A stretch of DNA of 64,000 nucleotides from CAVRQM01 sp963756975 (GCA_963756975.1 CAVWPS010000002.1:372001-436000); one strand, 5' to 3'; shown: positions 26,886 to 37,358, numbered from the stretch's first letter. Notes: generated from the sequence alone by a model not told the origin. A program made the numbers and translations.

Positions 26886-27769
26886 CCCGGCTTGCCGGCA
26901 CGCGCTGCCTGGTGCTCGGCGGCGGCGGTTTCCTCGGCACCAACCTGTGTCGCGGACTGGTCGCGGCCGGGGCCGATGTCGCCGCGTTCGGCCGCCGACG
27001 GATCGACGCGGCGGCGCTGGCCGGGGCCGAATGGCACGACGGCGTCTGGCCGGGGCCGCTGCCGCTCGATGGCGTGAGCATCGTGTTCGACCTGATCGGG
27101 GCCGGCCTGCCCGCCAGCGCCGATGTCGCGGCCAGCCTGACCGCGACCGAAGCCCTGATCGCGGCATGCCGGGCGGCGCACGTGGGGCGGATCGTGTTCG
27201 CCTCCTCCGGCGGGGCGGTTTACGGCGTGACCGGCCCCGAACCGGTGCGCGAGACGGTCGCGGCCGAGCCGATCGGCACCTACGGGCTCGCGAAACTCAT
27301 CACCGAACGGCTGCTGATGATCGCCGACCGGCACGGTGGCCCGCGCACCGCCATCCTGCGGATCGCCAACCCATACGGCCCGTATCAGGACGGCGCGCGC
27401 GGCCAGGGCATCGTCGCCGCCACGATCCTCGCACTACGGCACGACCGGGCGCTGACGGTCTGGGGCGACGGACTTTTCGTGCGCGACTACATCCATATCG
27501 ACGACGTGGTGGCGGCATTGTTGCTGGCCGCCACCGACGACGGACCCAAGCGGATATTCAATGTCGGCAGCGGCGTCGGCCGCACGGTGCTCGACGTGAT
27601 CGCAGACGTTTCCACCGTCGCGGGCGTGAGACCAAGAACGGAACACCGGTCAGCGCGCCCGGCCGATGTGCCGTTCAACGTGCTCGACGCGACGCGCCTT
27701 CGTGCGCTCGGCTGGACTCCCCGGGTCGCCTGGACCGACGGCCTGCGACGCCTGTGGACGGGCGGCTGA
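26843..27769 (+). CDS. NAD-dependent epimerase/dehydratase (extended SDR)
   Basis: Nucleotide-sugar epimerase or dehydratase of about 296-308 residues. The Rossmann motif is VLGGGGFLGTNLC. The active-site Ser is in FASSGGAVYG, and the catalytic pair is Y and K in YGLAKLITERL. YGPYQDGARGQG and DYIHIDDVV are typical of GalE/WcaG-like enzymes. The start is unclear: a GTG at 26843 overlaps the previous gene, while a CTG at 26882 overlaps its TGA (CTGA). As sequenced it is fused in frame to the preceding glycosyltransferase. Its TGA abuts the alaS stop. The substrate is probably a UDP- or GDP-sugar used by the neighbouring transferases. Confidence 0.78.
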   Translation: MARRAGARDGVARLTRLAGTRCLVLGGGGFLGTNLCRGLVAAGADVAAFGRRRIDAAALAGAEWHDGVWPGPLPLDGVSIVFDLIGAGLPASADVAASLTATEALIAACRAAHVGRIVFASSGGAVYGVTGPEPVRETVAAEPIGTYGLAKLITERLLMIADRHGGPRTAILRIANPYGPYQDGARGQGIVAATILALRHDRALTVWGDGLFVRDYIHIDDVVAALLLAATDDGPKRIFNVGSGVGRTVLDVIADVSTVAGVRPRTEHRSARPADVPFNVLDATRLRALGWTPRVAWTDGLRRLWTGG

Positions 27770-30400
27770 CTACTTCGGCAACCGCGCCAGCATGGTCCGC
27801 ACCGCGTCGATCGCGGCGTCCGCGTCGGCCCCGTTCGGCCCGCCGGCCTGCGCCAGATCCGGCCGCCCGCCGCCGCCTTTGCCACCAACGGCCGCTGAAG
27901 CCGCGCGCACAAGATCGACCGCGCTGATCCGCTTGCTGAGGTCGCCCGACACGCTGACGACGACGCTCGCCTTGCCCTCGGCGGTCGAGACGAGTGCGAC
28001 CACGCCCGGCCCCTGCTGCGTCGCGATCGCCTCCGCGAGCCCTTTCAGGTCGCGCGAGGGGATGTCGCCCAGGTTGCGGCCGGCGAACATGATGTCGCCG
28101 ATCTCCTCCGGCGGGGGCGCGCCGGCCCCGGTCGCCATCTTCCGCTGCAGGTCTGTGATCACCTGTTCGAGCCGCTTGCGCTCGGCGATCATGGTCGCGA
28201 TCCGGTCCGGCACCTCGGCCGGGGTCACCCGCAGCGCCGCCGCCGCCTCGGCCAGCTGGCGGTCGCTGTCGGCCAGGGCGGCCATCGCCGCCTCGCCCGT
28301 CACCGCCTCGATCCGGCGAACGCCCGCGCTGACGCCGCCCTCGGACACGATGCGGAACAGGCCGATATCGCCGGTGCGCCCGACATGGGTGCCGCCGCAC
28401 AACTCGACGCTGAACCCGTCGCCCATGCCGACGACGCGGACCTCGTCGCCGTATTTCTCGCCGAACAGCGCCATCGCGCCCTCGGCCACCGCCGCGTCGG
28501 GCGTCATCAGCCGTGTGGTCACCGGCGTGTTCAGGCGGATCTGCGCGTTCACCGCCGCCTCGACCAGGGCGAGGTCGCCGCGCGCGATCGGCGTCGGCTG
28601 GCTCACGTCGAAGCGCAGCCGGTCGGGCGCGTTCAGGCTGCCCTTCTGTGTCACGTGGTTGCCGAGACGCTGGCGCAACGCCGCGTGCAGCAGATGGGTC
28701 GCCGAGTGGTGCGCCTCGATCTGACCCCGTCGCGCGCGATCGACCTCGGCGCGCACCGCCATGCCGACCGAAAGCGTGCCGGACTCCAGTACGCCGATAT
28801 GGGCGAACAGGCTGCCCGCGCGCTTCTGCGTGTCGGTGACGCGGACCAGCACGCCGTCGTCGGCCGTCAGCGTGCCGGTATCGCCGACCTGTCCGCCGCT
28901 TTCGGCGTAGAACGGCGTCTGGTTCAGCAGCACGGCGACCGCGTCGCCCGCCTCCGCCCGTTCGACGGTCATGCCGCCGATGACGATGCCGGTGACCGTC
29001 GCCTCGGCCGTCTGCGTGCTGTAGCCGAGGAACTCGCTGCCGCCGGTCGTCTCGCGCAGGTCGAACCACGCGCGCTCGGTCGCGGCGTCGCCGGTCCCGG
29101 CCCATGCCGCCCGCGCCCGGATGCGCTGCTCGGCCATCGCCGCGTCGAACCCGGCCACGTCGACCGCGCGGCCCTGCTCGCGCAGCGCGTCCTGCGTCAG
29201 ATCGAGCGGGAAGCCGTACGTGTCGTACAGCTTGAACGCCACTTCTCCGCCGAGCGCCTGACCCTCGGCCAGCTTTTCGGTCGCGTCCGTCAGCAGCCCG
29301 AGGCCGCGGCCGAGCATGGCGGCGAACCGCTCCTCCTCCAGCGTCAGCGTGCCCTCGATCAGCGACTGCGCCCGCACCAGCTCCGGGAAGGCGTTGCCCA
29401 TCTGGCGCACCAGTGCCGGCACCAGCTTGAACATGACCGGGGCCGTGGCGCCCATCATGTGGATGTGGCGCATCGCGCGCCGCATGATCCGGCGCAGCAC
29501 GTAGCCGCGTCCCTCGTTGGACGGCAGCACGCCGTCCGCGATCAGGAACGAGGTCGAGCGCAAATGGTCGGCCACGACCCGGTGGCTGATGCGGAACGGC
29601 CCGTCCGGATCGGTCCCGGTCGCCTCGGCGCTGGCCACGATCAGGGCGCGGAGCGTGTCGGTGTCGTAGTTGTCGTGCTTGCCCTGCAGGATGGCGGCGA
29701 ACCGTTCGAGGCCCATGCCGGTGTCGATCGACGGGCGCGGCAGCGGCTCGCGGGTGCCGGGCGGCCCCTCCTCATACTGCATGAAGACGAGGTTCCAGAT
29801 TTCGACGAACCGGTCGCCGTCCTCGTCCGGGCTGCCGGGCGGGCCGCCTTGGATGGCCTCGCCGTGGTCGTAAAAGATTTCGCTGCACGGGCCGCACGGG
29901 CCGGTGTCGCCCATGCGCCAGAAATTGTCCGAGGTGCCGATGCGGATGATGCGGCTGTCGTCGAGCCCGGCGATCTTGCGCCACAGCGCCGCCGCGTCCT
30001 CGTCGTCGGCGTAGACGGTGACCAGCAGCTTGTCGGCCGGGATCGCGAAATCCTTGGTCAGCAGCGTCCAGGCATGCTCGATCGCGACGTCCTTGAAATA
30101 GTCGCCGAAGCTGAAATTGCCGAGCATCTCGAAGAACGTGTGGTGGCGCGCGGTGTAGCCGACATTGTCGAGGTCGTTGTGCTTGCCCCCGGCGCGGACG
30201 CACTTTTGCGAGCTGGTCGCGCGGTTGTAGGGCCGGCGTTCCGCACCGGTAAAAACGTTCTTGAACTGGACCATGCCGCTGTTGGTGAACAGCAGGCTGG
30301 GGTCGTTGCGCGGAACGAGGGGCGAGCTTTCGACCACGGTGTGGCCGTTGCGGGCGAAGTAGCCGAGGAAGGTCGCGCGGATGTCGTTGCTGGTGGCCAT
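27770..30400 (-). CDS. alaS: Alanyl-tRNA synthetase
   Basis: Class II aminoacyl-tRNA synthetase of 876 residues, the length of the E. coli enzyme. The catalytic core starts IRATFLGYFARNGHTVVESS and includes SSQKCVRAGGKHNDLDNVG (motif 1-2 region). The editing domain has HHSATHLLHAAL and CGGTHVGRTGDIG, which supply the zinc ligands. The C-terminal oligomerisation domain ends in a glycine-rich GGKGGGGRPDLAQAGG motif seen in AlaRS and DHHA1 domains. It is monocistronic, tail to tail with the epimerase gene. Confidence 0.97.
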   Translation of the reverse strand: MATSNDIRATFLGYFARNGHTVVESSPLVPRNDPSLLFTNSGMVQFKNVFTGAERRPYNRATSSQKCVRAGGKHNDLDNVGYTARHHTFFEMLGNFSFGDYFKDVAIEHAWTLLTKDFAIPADKLLVTVYADDEDAAALWRKIAGLDDSRIIRIGTSDNFWRMGDTGPCGPCSEIFYDHGEAIQGGPPGSPDEDGDRFVEIWNLVFMQYEEGPPGTREPLPRPSIDTGMGLERFAAILQGKHDNYDTDTLRALIVASAEATGTDPDGPFRISHRVVADHLRSTSFLIADGVLPSNEGRGYVLRRIMRRAMRHIHMMGATAPVMFKLVPALVRQMGNAFPELVRAQSLIEGTLTLEEERFAAMLGRGLGLLTDATEKLAEGQALGGEVAFKLYDTYGFPLDLTQDALREQGRAVDVAGFDAAMAEQRIRARAAWAGTGDAATERAWFDLRETTGGSEFLGYSTQTAEATVTGIVIGGMTVERAEAGDAVAVLLNQTPFYAESGGQVGDTGTLTADDGVLVRVTDTQKRAGSLFAHIGVLESGTLSVGMAVRAEVDRARRGQIEAHHSATHLLHAALRQRLGNHVTQKGSLNAPDRLRFDVSQPTPIARGDLALVEAAVNAQIRLNTPVTTRLMTPDAAVAEGAMALFGEKYGDEVRVVGMGDGFSVELCGGTHVGRTGDIGLFRIVSEGGVSAGVRRIEAVTGEAAMAALADSDRQLAEAAAALRVTPAEVPDRIATMIAERKRLEQVITDLQRKMATGAGAPPPEEIGDIMFAGRNLGDIPSRDLKGLAEAIATQQGPGVVALVSTAEGKASVVVSVSGDLSKRISAVDLVRAASAAVGGKGGGGRPDLAQAGGPNGADADAAIDAVRTMLARLPK

Positions 30401-30529
30401 GCGGCGGGGTTAGCCCAGCGTGGGGTTTGTGTCACCGGTCGGGGCCATCCTCGGCGTGCGGGCCACGGCACCTTGCACCCGCCCCGGCGCGGCCACAGGT
30501 CGGTCGCGCCACCACAGAAGGATCGCTCC

Positions 30530-31534
30530 ATGAGCAAGGTCGTACGCTTCCACGAACTCGGCGGGCCCGAGGTCATGACCATCGAGGACGAGACCGCGCT
30601 TCCCCCCGGCGCGGACGAAGTGCAGATCGACGTCCGGGCGATCGGCCTCAACCGGGCGGAGTCGATGTTCCGGCGCGGCGTCTACATGGAGCAGCCGAAG
30701 CTGCCGTCGCGGATCGGCTACGAAATCTCGGGCGTGGTCCGCGCGGTCGGCCCGAACGTGACCGGGTTCAAGGCGGGCGACGCCGTCAGCACCGTGCCCG
30801 GCTACTCGCAGGGCCAGTACGGCAGCTACGCCGAAATCGCGACCGTCCCGGCCATGCACGTCGTCGCCAAGCCCGAGGCGCTGAGCTTCGAGCAGGGCGC
30901 GGCCGTCTGGATGCAGTATTTCACCGCCTACGGCGCCCTGATCGACATCGCCAAGCTCGGCGCCGGCGACGCGGTGGTCATCACCGCCGCATCGTCCAGC
31001 GTCGGCATCGCCTCGATCCAGATCGCCCGCTCGGTGGGTGCCACCCCGATCGCCACCACCCGCACCGGCGCCAAGCGGGCCGCGCTGATGCAGGCCGGGG
31101 CGGCGGCCGTCGTCGCGACCGAGGAGGACGACGTGCCGGCCGCGATCATGGCGGCCAGCGGCGGCAAGGGCGCGCGGATCGTGTTCGATCCGGTCGGCGG
31201 CCCGATGGCCGACAAGCTCGCGGCCGGCATGGGGCGCGACACCACCGGAAAGGGCTCGATCTACTTCATCTACGGTGGGCTCAGCCCCGAGCCGACGCCG
31301 TTCCCGGTCGGGCCGGCCTTCATGACCGGGCTGTCGATGCGCGCCTACACGCTGCTGGAAATCATCGGCGACGCGGAGCGGTTCGCGCGGGGCAAGAAGT
31401 ACGTGCAGGACGGGCTGGCATCGGGTGCGTTCAAGCCGGTCATCGCCAAGACGTTCAAGTTCGACCAGATCGTCGAGGCGCACCGGTATCTCGAGAGCAA
31501 CGAGCAGATCGGAAAGATCGTCGTAACCGTCTAA
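30530..31534 (+). CDS. NADPH:quinone reductase-like zinc-free MDR oxidoreductase
   Basis: Oxidoreductase of 334 residues in the quinone reductase branch of medium-chain dehydrogenases. It has the fold start VVRFHELGGPEVM, the segment RIGYEISGVVRAVGPNV, and the nucleotide loop ITAASSSVGIASIQIA. The GHE and cysteine ligands of zinc enzymes are missing. The ATG at 30530 follows AGAAGG. A much longer open frame upstream is an antisense shadow of alaS. It is divergent from alaS and not clearly linked to the edd gene downstream. Confidence 0.85.
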   Translation: MSKVVRFHELGGPEVMTIEDETALPPGADEVQIDVRAIGLNRAESMFRRGVYMEQPKLPSRIGYEISGVVRAVGPNVTGFKAGDAVSTVPGYSQGQYGSYAEIATVPAMHVVAKPEALSFEQGAAVWMQYFTAYGALIDIAKLGAGDAVVITAASSSVGIASIQIARSVGATPIATTRTGAKRAALMQAGAAAVVATEEDDVPAAIMAASGGKGARIVFDPVGGPMADKLAAGMGRDTTGKGSIYFIYGGLSPEPTPFPVGPAFMTGLSMRAYTLLEIIGDAERFARGKKYVQDGLASGAFKPVIAKTFKFDQIVEAHRYLESNEQIGKIVVTV

Positions 31535-31551
31535 ATTCATTCGCGGCCGAG

Positions 31552-31618
31552 CGGCACGATACGTTTGCATTCTTGCGCGAGCAAATGTAGACATCGTGCC
31601 GACGGCCGCGTTTGCATT
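31552..31618 (+). promoter_or_regulatory. Palindrome and direct repeats upstream of edd
   Basis: CGGCACGAT at 31552-31560 is matched by its exact reverse complement ATCGTGCCG at 31593-31601. Inside it, ACGTTTGC pairs with GCAAATGT, so the RNA could form a long two-part hairpin. The 10-mer CGTTTGCATT occurs at 31562-31571 and again at 31609-31618, 47 bases apart. The arrangement fits either an operator for a sugar-responsive repressor of edd-eda or a terminator for the oxidoreductase gene 17 bases upstream. Confidence 0.5.
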
Positions 31619-31655
31619 TGCGCCCAGGGCCGCCCGGATTCAGGGAGTTCGCCCG

Positions 31656-33470
31656 ATGCACAAAAATATCGAAGCCGTCACCGACCGGATCGCCACCCGC
31701 AGCGCCGTTTCGCGCGCGGCCTACCTCGCCCGGATCGGCCGCGCCGCCGCCGAGAAACCGCTCCGCGCGAAACTCGGCTGCGCCAACCAGGCGCACGGCT
31801 TCGCCGCCATGAACCCCGGCGACAAGGCGGCTTTGCGCGCGGGACAGGTGCCGAACCTCGGCATCGTCACCGCCTACAACGACATGCTGTCGGCCCATCA
31901 GCCGTATGAGAACTATCCCGCGATGATCCGCGACGTGGCACGGGCCGAGGGCGCGACGGCGCAGGTCGCCGGCGGCGTGCCCGCCATGTGCGACGGCATC
32001 ACGCAGGGCGAGGGCGGCATGGATCTGTCGCTGTTCTCCCGCGACGTGATCGCGCTCGGCACCGCGATCGCGCTATCGCACCAGACGTTCGACGCCGCCG
32101 TCTACCTCGGCGTCTGCGACAAGATCGTGCCCGGGCTGGTCATCGGCGCACTCAGCTTCGGCCACCTGCCCGCCGTGTTCATCCCGGCCGGCCCGATGGT
32201 CAGCGGCCTGCCGAACGAGAAGAAGGCCGCGGTTCGCCAGCTTTACGCCGAGGGCCGCGCCACCCGCGAGGAGCTGCTGGAGGCGGAGGCCAGCTCGTAC
32301 CACGGCCCCGGCACCTGCACGTTCTACGGCACGGCCAACACCAACCAGATGCTGGTCGAAATCATGGGCCTGCATCTGCCGGGCACCGCGTTCGTCAACC
32401 CCGGCACGCCGCTCCGCGACGAGCTGACCCGGGCCGCCGTTCGCCGGGCGCTCGCGATCACCGCGATGGGCAACGACCACACGCCGCTGGGCGAGATGCT
32501 CGACGAACGGGTTTGGGTGAACGCCGTCGTGGCACTGAACGCGACCGGCGGATCGACCAACCACACGATGCACCTGATCGCGATGGCCGCCGCCGCCGGG
32601 ATCGCGCTGACCTGGGACGACATGCGCGACCTCGCCGAGATCACGCCGCTGCTGTGCCGCATCTATCCGAACGGCCGCGCCGACGTGAACCACTTCTCCG
32701 CCGCCGGCGGGACCGGCTTCGTCGTGCGCGAGCTGCTGTCGGCCGGGCTGCTGCACGAGGATGTCCGCACCATCTGGGGCACCGGTCTTTCCGCGTACGC
32801 CGCCGAACCGGCGCTCGACGTTGCCGGCGCCCTGACGTGGCGGATGCCGCCGTCCGAGAGCGGTGCCCCTGACGTGCTGCGCGGGGTCAAGGAGCCGTTC
32901 CAGGCCCAGGGCGGCCTGTCGGTGCTCGACGGCAATCTGGGGCGCGCGGTGATGAAGACATCGGCGGTGAAGCCCGACCGGCATGTGGTCGAGGCACCGG
33001 CCCGCGTGTTCGACGACCAGGAGGAACTGCAGGCGGCGTTTCGCGCCGGCACGCTGACCGGGGATTTCGTGGCCGTGATCCGGTTCCAGGGACCGCGCGC
33101 GAACGGCATGCCGGAGCTGCACAAGCTGATGCCGCCATTGGGCGTCCTGCAGGACCGGGGGCAGCGTGTGGCGCTGGTCACCGACGGCCGGATGTCCGGC
33201 GCGTCGGGGAAAGTGCCGGCCGCGATCCACGTGACGCCGGAAGCGCAATGCGGCGGCCCGCTGGCACGGCTCCGCGACGGCGACATGCTGCGGATCGACG
33301 CCGTCACCGGCACGCTCGACGTGCTGGTTCCGGCCGAGGAGTTCGCGGCCCGCACGCCCGCACCCCCGGTGGCGGAGGCCGACACGGTCGGGCGCGACCT
33401 GTTCGCGGCATTCCGCCGCAACGTCTCGACCGCCGACCAGGGTGCGGCGATTTTCGCGGTGGCGGCATGA
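31656..33470 (+). CDS. edd: Phosphogluconate dehydratase (Entner-Doudoroff)
   Basis: Iron-sulfur dehydratase of 604 residues that turns 6-phosphogluconate into KDPG. Cluster cysteines of the IlvD/Edd family are in MCDGITQGEGGMDLS, GVCDKIVPG and GPGTCTFYGTANTNQM. LNATGGSTNHTMHL and VTDGRMSGASGKVPAAIH are also typical. The ATG at 31656 has AGGGAG nine bases upstream; the frame runs open 20 codons earlier without a better site. Its last bases overlap eda (ATGA). Regulation is probably through the palindromic region just upstream. Confidence 0.95.
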   Translation: MHKNIEAVTDRIATRSAVSRAAYLARIGRAAAEKPLRAKLGCANQAHGFAAMNPGDKAALRAGQVPNLGIVTAYNDMLSAHQPYENYPAMIRDVARAEGATAQVAGGVPAMCDGITQGEGGMDLSLFSRDVIALGTAIALSHQTFDAAVYLGVCDKIVPGLVIGALSFGHLPAVFIPAGPMVSGLPNEKKAAVRQLYAEGRATREELLEAEASSYHGPGTCTFYGTANTNQMLVEIMGLHLPGTAFVNPGTPLRDELTRAAVRRALAITAMGNDHTPLGEMLDERVWVNAVVALNATGGSTNHTMHLIAMAAAAGIALTWDDMRDLAEITPLLCRIYPNGRADVNHFSAAGGTGFVVRELLSAGLLHEDVRTIWGTGLSAYAAEPALDVAGALTWRMPPSESGAPDVLRGVKEPFQAQGGLSVLDGNLGRAVMKTSAVKPDRHVVEAPARVFDDQEELQAAFRAGTLTGDFVAVIRFQGPRANGMPELHKLMPPLGVLQDRGQRVALVTDGRMSGASGKVPAAIHVTPEAQCGGPLARLRDGDMLRIDAVTGTLDVLVPAEEFAARTPAPPVAEADTVGRDLFAAFRRNVSTADQGAAIFAVAA

Positions 33471-34087
33471 CCACCGATGTCGCCGCTGTCCTGAAAGCGG
33501 CGCGCGTCGTCGCCGTGCTGACGATCCACGACGCGGCGTTCGCCGTGCCGCTGGCCGAGGCGCTGGTCGCGGGCGGGATCACGACGCTCGAAATCACGCT
33601 GCGGACCCCGGCCGGGCGCGACGCGGTGGCCGCGATCCGGCGGCACGTGCCTGCGGCGATGGCGGGCCTCGGCACGGTCGTCACGGTGGAGGACCTGGCG
33701 ATCGCCGCCGATCTCGACCTGCCGTTCGCCTTCAGCCCCGGTGCCACGCCTGCCTTGCTCGCCGAGGCCGCGCGCCGAAAGATCGGGTTCATTCCGGGGA
33801 TCGCCACCGCGTCCGAGCTGATGGTCGCGATGGCGCACGGGTTTTCGGTCGTAAAGCTGTTTCCGGCGGTTCAGGTCGGCGGGGTCGCCATGCTGCGGGC
33901 CCTGGCCGGCCCGTTCGCGGCGGCGAGGTTCTGCCCGACCGGCGGTGTGACGCCCGAGAACGCCGGGACGTTCCTCGCCGAGCCGAACGTGCTCGCGGTC
34001 GGTGGGTCGTGGCTGGCACCGCCGAAAGATCAGGCGGCCGGCGCGTGGGCGGCGATCACGGAACGGGCGAGGCTGGCGCTGGCCTGA
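33467..34087 (+). CDS. eda: KDPG aldolase (2-keto-3-deoxy-6-phosphogluconate aldolase)
   Basis: Class I aldolase of 206 residues splitting KDPG into pyruvate and glyceraldehyde 3-phosphate. The catalytic Glu is in TTLEITLRTP and the Schiff-base Lys in FSVVKLFPA. AGLGTVV and FCPTGGVTPENA are conserved phosphate-loop segments. It overlaps edd by four bases, so the two Entner-Doudoroff enzymes are translationally coupled. Confidence 0.95.
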   Translation: MTTDVAAVLKAARVVAVLTIHDAAFAVPLAEALVAGGITTLEITLRTPAGRDAVAAIRRHVPAAMAGLGTVVTVEDLAIAADLDLPFAFSPGATPALLAEAARRKIGFIPGIATASELMVAMAHGFSVVKLFPAVQVGGVAMLRALAGPFAAARFCPTGGVTPENAGTFLAEPNVLAVGGSWLAPPKDQAAGAWAAITERARLALA

Positions 34088-34109
34088 AGCGGCGCGCTTA
34101 ACTGCGCCC

Positions 34110-34736
34110 ATGTCCTACACACTGACCCTGGCCGGCATCGCGGCCGCGAACCTGCTCGCCGCCGCCAGTCCGGGGCCGGCTTTCGTCCTGGTCAGCCGCA
34201 CCGCCATCACGCACGGCCGGGTGACCGGCTGGCTCACCGGCCTGGGCGTCGCCAGCGCGTCGTTCACCTGGGCGGTCGCGGCGACCCTCGGACTGGGCGT
34301 GCTGCTGGCGCAGGTCGGCTGGCTTTATACGCTGATGAAGCTGATGGGCGGCGCGTACCTGGTCTGGATCGGCGTCCAGGCAATTATGCACGCCCGCTCG
34401 CCGCTGACAGGCAACGGGATCGTCGGACCCGCGATGAGCCGGGCGCGCGCCTGGCGCACCGGCTACGCGGCCGGGATGACCAATCCGAAGGTGATCGTGT
34501 TCTTCGGCAGCATCTTCCTCACCCTGTTCGGCCCCGACACCCCGCTCTGGGTCCGGCTTGCCGCCTTGGCGATCGTCGCGGTGGACGAGACGTTCTGGTA
34601 TTCGCTGGTCGCCACCCTGTTCTCGACCCGCCGCGCCCGCGCCGTCTACGGACGCGCGAAGGCCTGGGTCGATCGTATCGCCGGCGGCGTCATGCTGGCG
34701 TTCGGGTTGAGGCTGATCGCCACCGCCCGCCGGTAG
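34110..34736 (+). CDS. LysE/RhtB family amino-acid exporter
   Basis: Small membrane exporter of 208 residues with about six membrane segments. It shows the family signature near the N-terminus, ASPGPAFVLVSRTAI, then GLGVASASFTW, GAYLVWIGVQAI and GMTNPKVIVFFGSIF. It follows eda by 22 bases and may be read through from it, but a metabolic link is not obvious. The substrate cannot be inferred. Confidence 0.88.
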   Translation: MSYTLTLAGIAAANLLAAASPGPAFVLVSRTAITHGRVTGWLTGLGVASASFTWAVAATLGLGVLLAQVGWLYTLMKLMGGAYLVWIGVQAIMHARSPLTGNGIVGPAMSRARAWRTGYAAGMTNPKVIVFFGSIFLTLFGPDTPLWVRLAALAIVAVDETFWYSLVATLFSTRRARAVYGRAKAWVDRIAGGVMLAFGLRLIATARR

Positions 34737-34742
34737 GATCGG

Positions 34743-36101
34743 GTGCGCGACGATCCTCGCGTCGCGGTTTTGTTCCGAACCTATGTCTGGGACGAGTCCA
34801 GCCGCCGGGCCGCGGCCCGCCTGTCCGGGCAAGCCGCGGGGATGACCCTGTTCATCCTGATCGACGAGACACGGAGCGGCCCGGTCGACACAGCGCCATA
34901 TCCGAAGATCGCGCACACAGCCGAGACATTCGCTGCCTACGGCCTGCCTCTCGCGACCGTTCACCCCGCACCCACGCTTTGGTGGAATTGCGATTACGGC
35001 ATCTACGACGGCGTTCTCGCCCGGCCGGGCTATGATTTCTACTTCGCGATCGAGGACGACGTTGCGGTCAATGTCCCGCTGATGCCGTTGGCGCGGCGGA
35101 TGCGCGACGAAGACATCGAGGCCGTGGTCTCGGCCGGCCCCCGAGCGATCGACGGCTGGGTGTTCGCGGGCTCGGCCTCGGACATGCCGTATCCCGAGAA
35201 ATCATGGAGCACGCTCAGCACGGTCTTCGTCTCCGCGGGGGTCGGACGGTTGCTGTTCGAAGAACGATTGCGACTAGGCGGCCTCCGCGCCGGCGGGCAC
35301 ATGACCGCCTGGCCGTTCTGCGAGACGTTCGTGTCGAGCGCGATGCAGGCCCACGGGGTTCGCGTCGTGCCGCTCGGCACGTTCGGCGACGTGACGCATT
35401 TCGGCAATCTCGCGCTCCATGAGACCGATCCCCGGGCGTCGCAGCCCGGCGGCTTCGCGCATTCGGTGCTGGCCGGCGACCGCTATATCGACAAAGCGTT
35501 GCGCCTGTTCGACCACCACCTCGCGAGCGGCAACCGCCGCCTGCTTGCTGTGCTTCGGGCGGACCTGCTGCGGGCCGGACTGACCGAGGTGCGGGGGCGG
35601 CGTGTACGGCCGGCCGTATCCGACACGTTCGGGCGCAACTTGGCGTTGGATCGCCCGGCGGTGCAAAGTTCGCTGTCCGGCTTTTCGCGCCCACCCAAAC
35701 GTGCCGACCTGGATGCCAACCTGGTCGATGCCGCGGGAGCCACAACCGGGATGGTGGGCGGCGACTCCGGCTTCCACACCGGCGTCGAGGCGAACCCTTG
35801 GTGGCAGGTCGATCTGGGCGCGCCGCACCCCGTCGGCCGCGTCCGCATCTTCAACCGCGACAACCGCCCTGAGCGCGCGCGGCATCTATCGATCATGGCC
35901 GGCGCCGGCGTGGAGACATTGACGCCCGTGTTCCGGAAAACCGACGACCGGGTGTTCAGCGGCCACGACGACCCGCTCGACTGCGTCATCGAACCGCCAG
36001 TTTCGGCACGATTCGTGCGGGTGATGCTGGACGGAACAGGGGCCTTGAATCTCGACGAGGTCGAGGTTTACGAGGCGGCCCCGTCCCTCGATCCACTTTG
36101 A
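34743..36101 (+). CDS. Putative glycosyltransferase-like protein with C-terminal discoidin (F5/8 type C) domain
   Basis: Protein of 452 residues starting at a GTG, MRDDPRVAVLFRTYVWDES. The N-terminal 270 residues look like a nucleotide-diphospho-sugar fold with an acidic DYDFYFAIEDDVAVNVPL loop, but I cannot place the family. From about residue 290 a discoidin-type domain is clear: NLALDRPAVQSSLSG, NPWWQVDLGAPHPVGRVRIF and ARFVRVMLDGTGALNLDEVEV, the usual jelly-roll strands of carbohydrate-binding F5/8 C modules. No signal peptide is visible. A role in glycan or glycoprotein assembly, perhaps flagellin glycosylation given the neighbours, is an inference. Confidence 0.6.
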   Translation: MRDDPRVAVLFRTYVWDESSRRAAARLSGQAAGMTLFILIDETRSGPVDTAPYPKIAHTAETFAAYGLPLATVHPAPTLWWNCDYGIYDGVLARPGYDFYFAIEDDVAVNVPLMPLARRMRDEDIEAVVSAGPRAIDGWVFAGSASDMPYPEKSWSTLSTVFVSAGVGRLLFEERLRLGGLRAGGHMTAWPFCETFVSSAMQAHGVRVVPLGTFGDVTHFGNLALHETDPRASQPGGFAHSVLAGDRYIDKALRLFDHHLASGNRRLLAVLRADLLRAGLTEVRGRRVRPAVSDTFGRNLALDRPAVQSSLSGFSRPPKRADLDANLVDAAGATTGMVGGDSGFHTGVEANPWWQVDLGAPHPVGRVRIFNRDNRPERARHLSIMAGAGVETLTPVFRKTDDRVFSGHDDPLDCVIEPPVSARFVRVMLDGTGALNLDEVEVYEAAPSLDPL

Positions 36102-36152
36102 CCGGCCCGACGCGGTCATCCACGCGGTCCGACGGCGATGTCGTGCAGCGGA

Positions 36153-36185
36153 CGCGTGGGTGGCCGGGTCGAGCCCGGCCATGGT
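36153..36185. repeat. Intergenic palindrome (alphaproteobacterial MAGLDPAT-type repeat)
   Basis: GGCCGGG at 36162-36168 and CCCGGCC at 36174-36180 form a stem around a short TCGAG loop, in the gap between the discoidin gene and convergent recA. Read on the minus strand it translates MAGLDPATHA, a chance peptide that marks this dispersed alphaproteobacterial element. It probably acts as a two-way terminator. Confidence 0.6.
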
Positions 36186-36206
36186 GCGGAACGAGAGAAG
36201 CGAAGC

Positions 36207-37265
<1,059 letters not shown>

Positions 37266-37358
37266 GTGCGCGCTCCCGTAATTCCGGTTGAGGATTGCAC
37301 CGGGCTTACCGAGTCTGTCACGCGGGGAACATCGTAGCAACGAGCCGGTTAACTAATT

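Noticed and set aside
28385..30529. Upstream extension of the quinone oxidoreductase into a 1049-codon frame
   Set aside because: It is the antisense of alaS. The true ATG at 30530 has a ribosome site and begins the family fold.
35886..36182. Minus-strand 98-codon frame starting MAGLDPATHA
   Set aside because: The N-terminus is the chance translation of a dispersed palindrome, and the rest is antisense to the discoidin domain.
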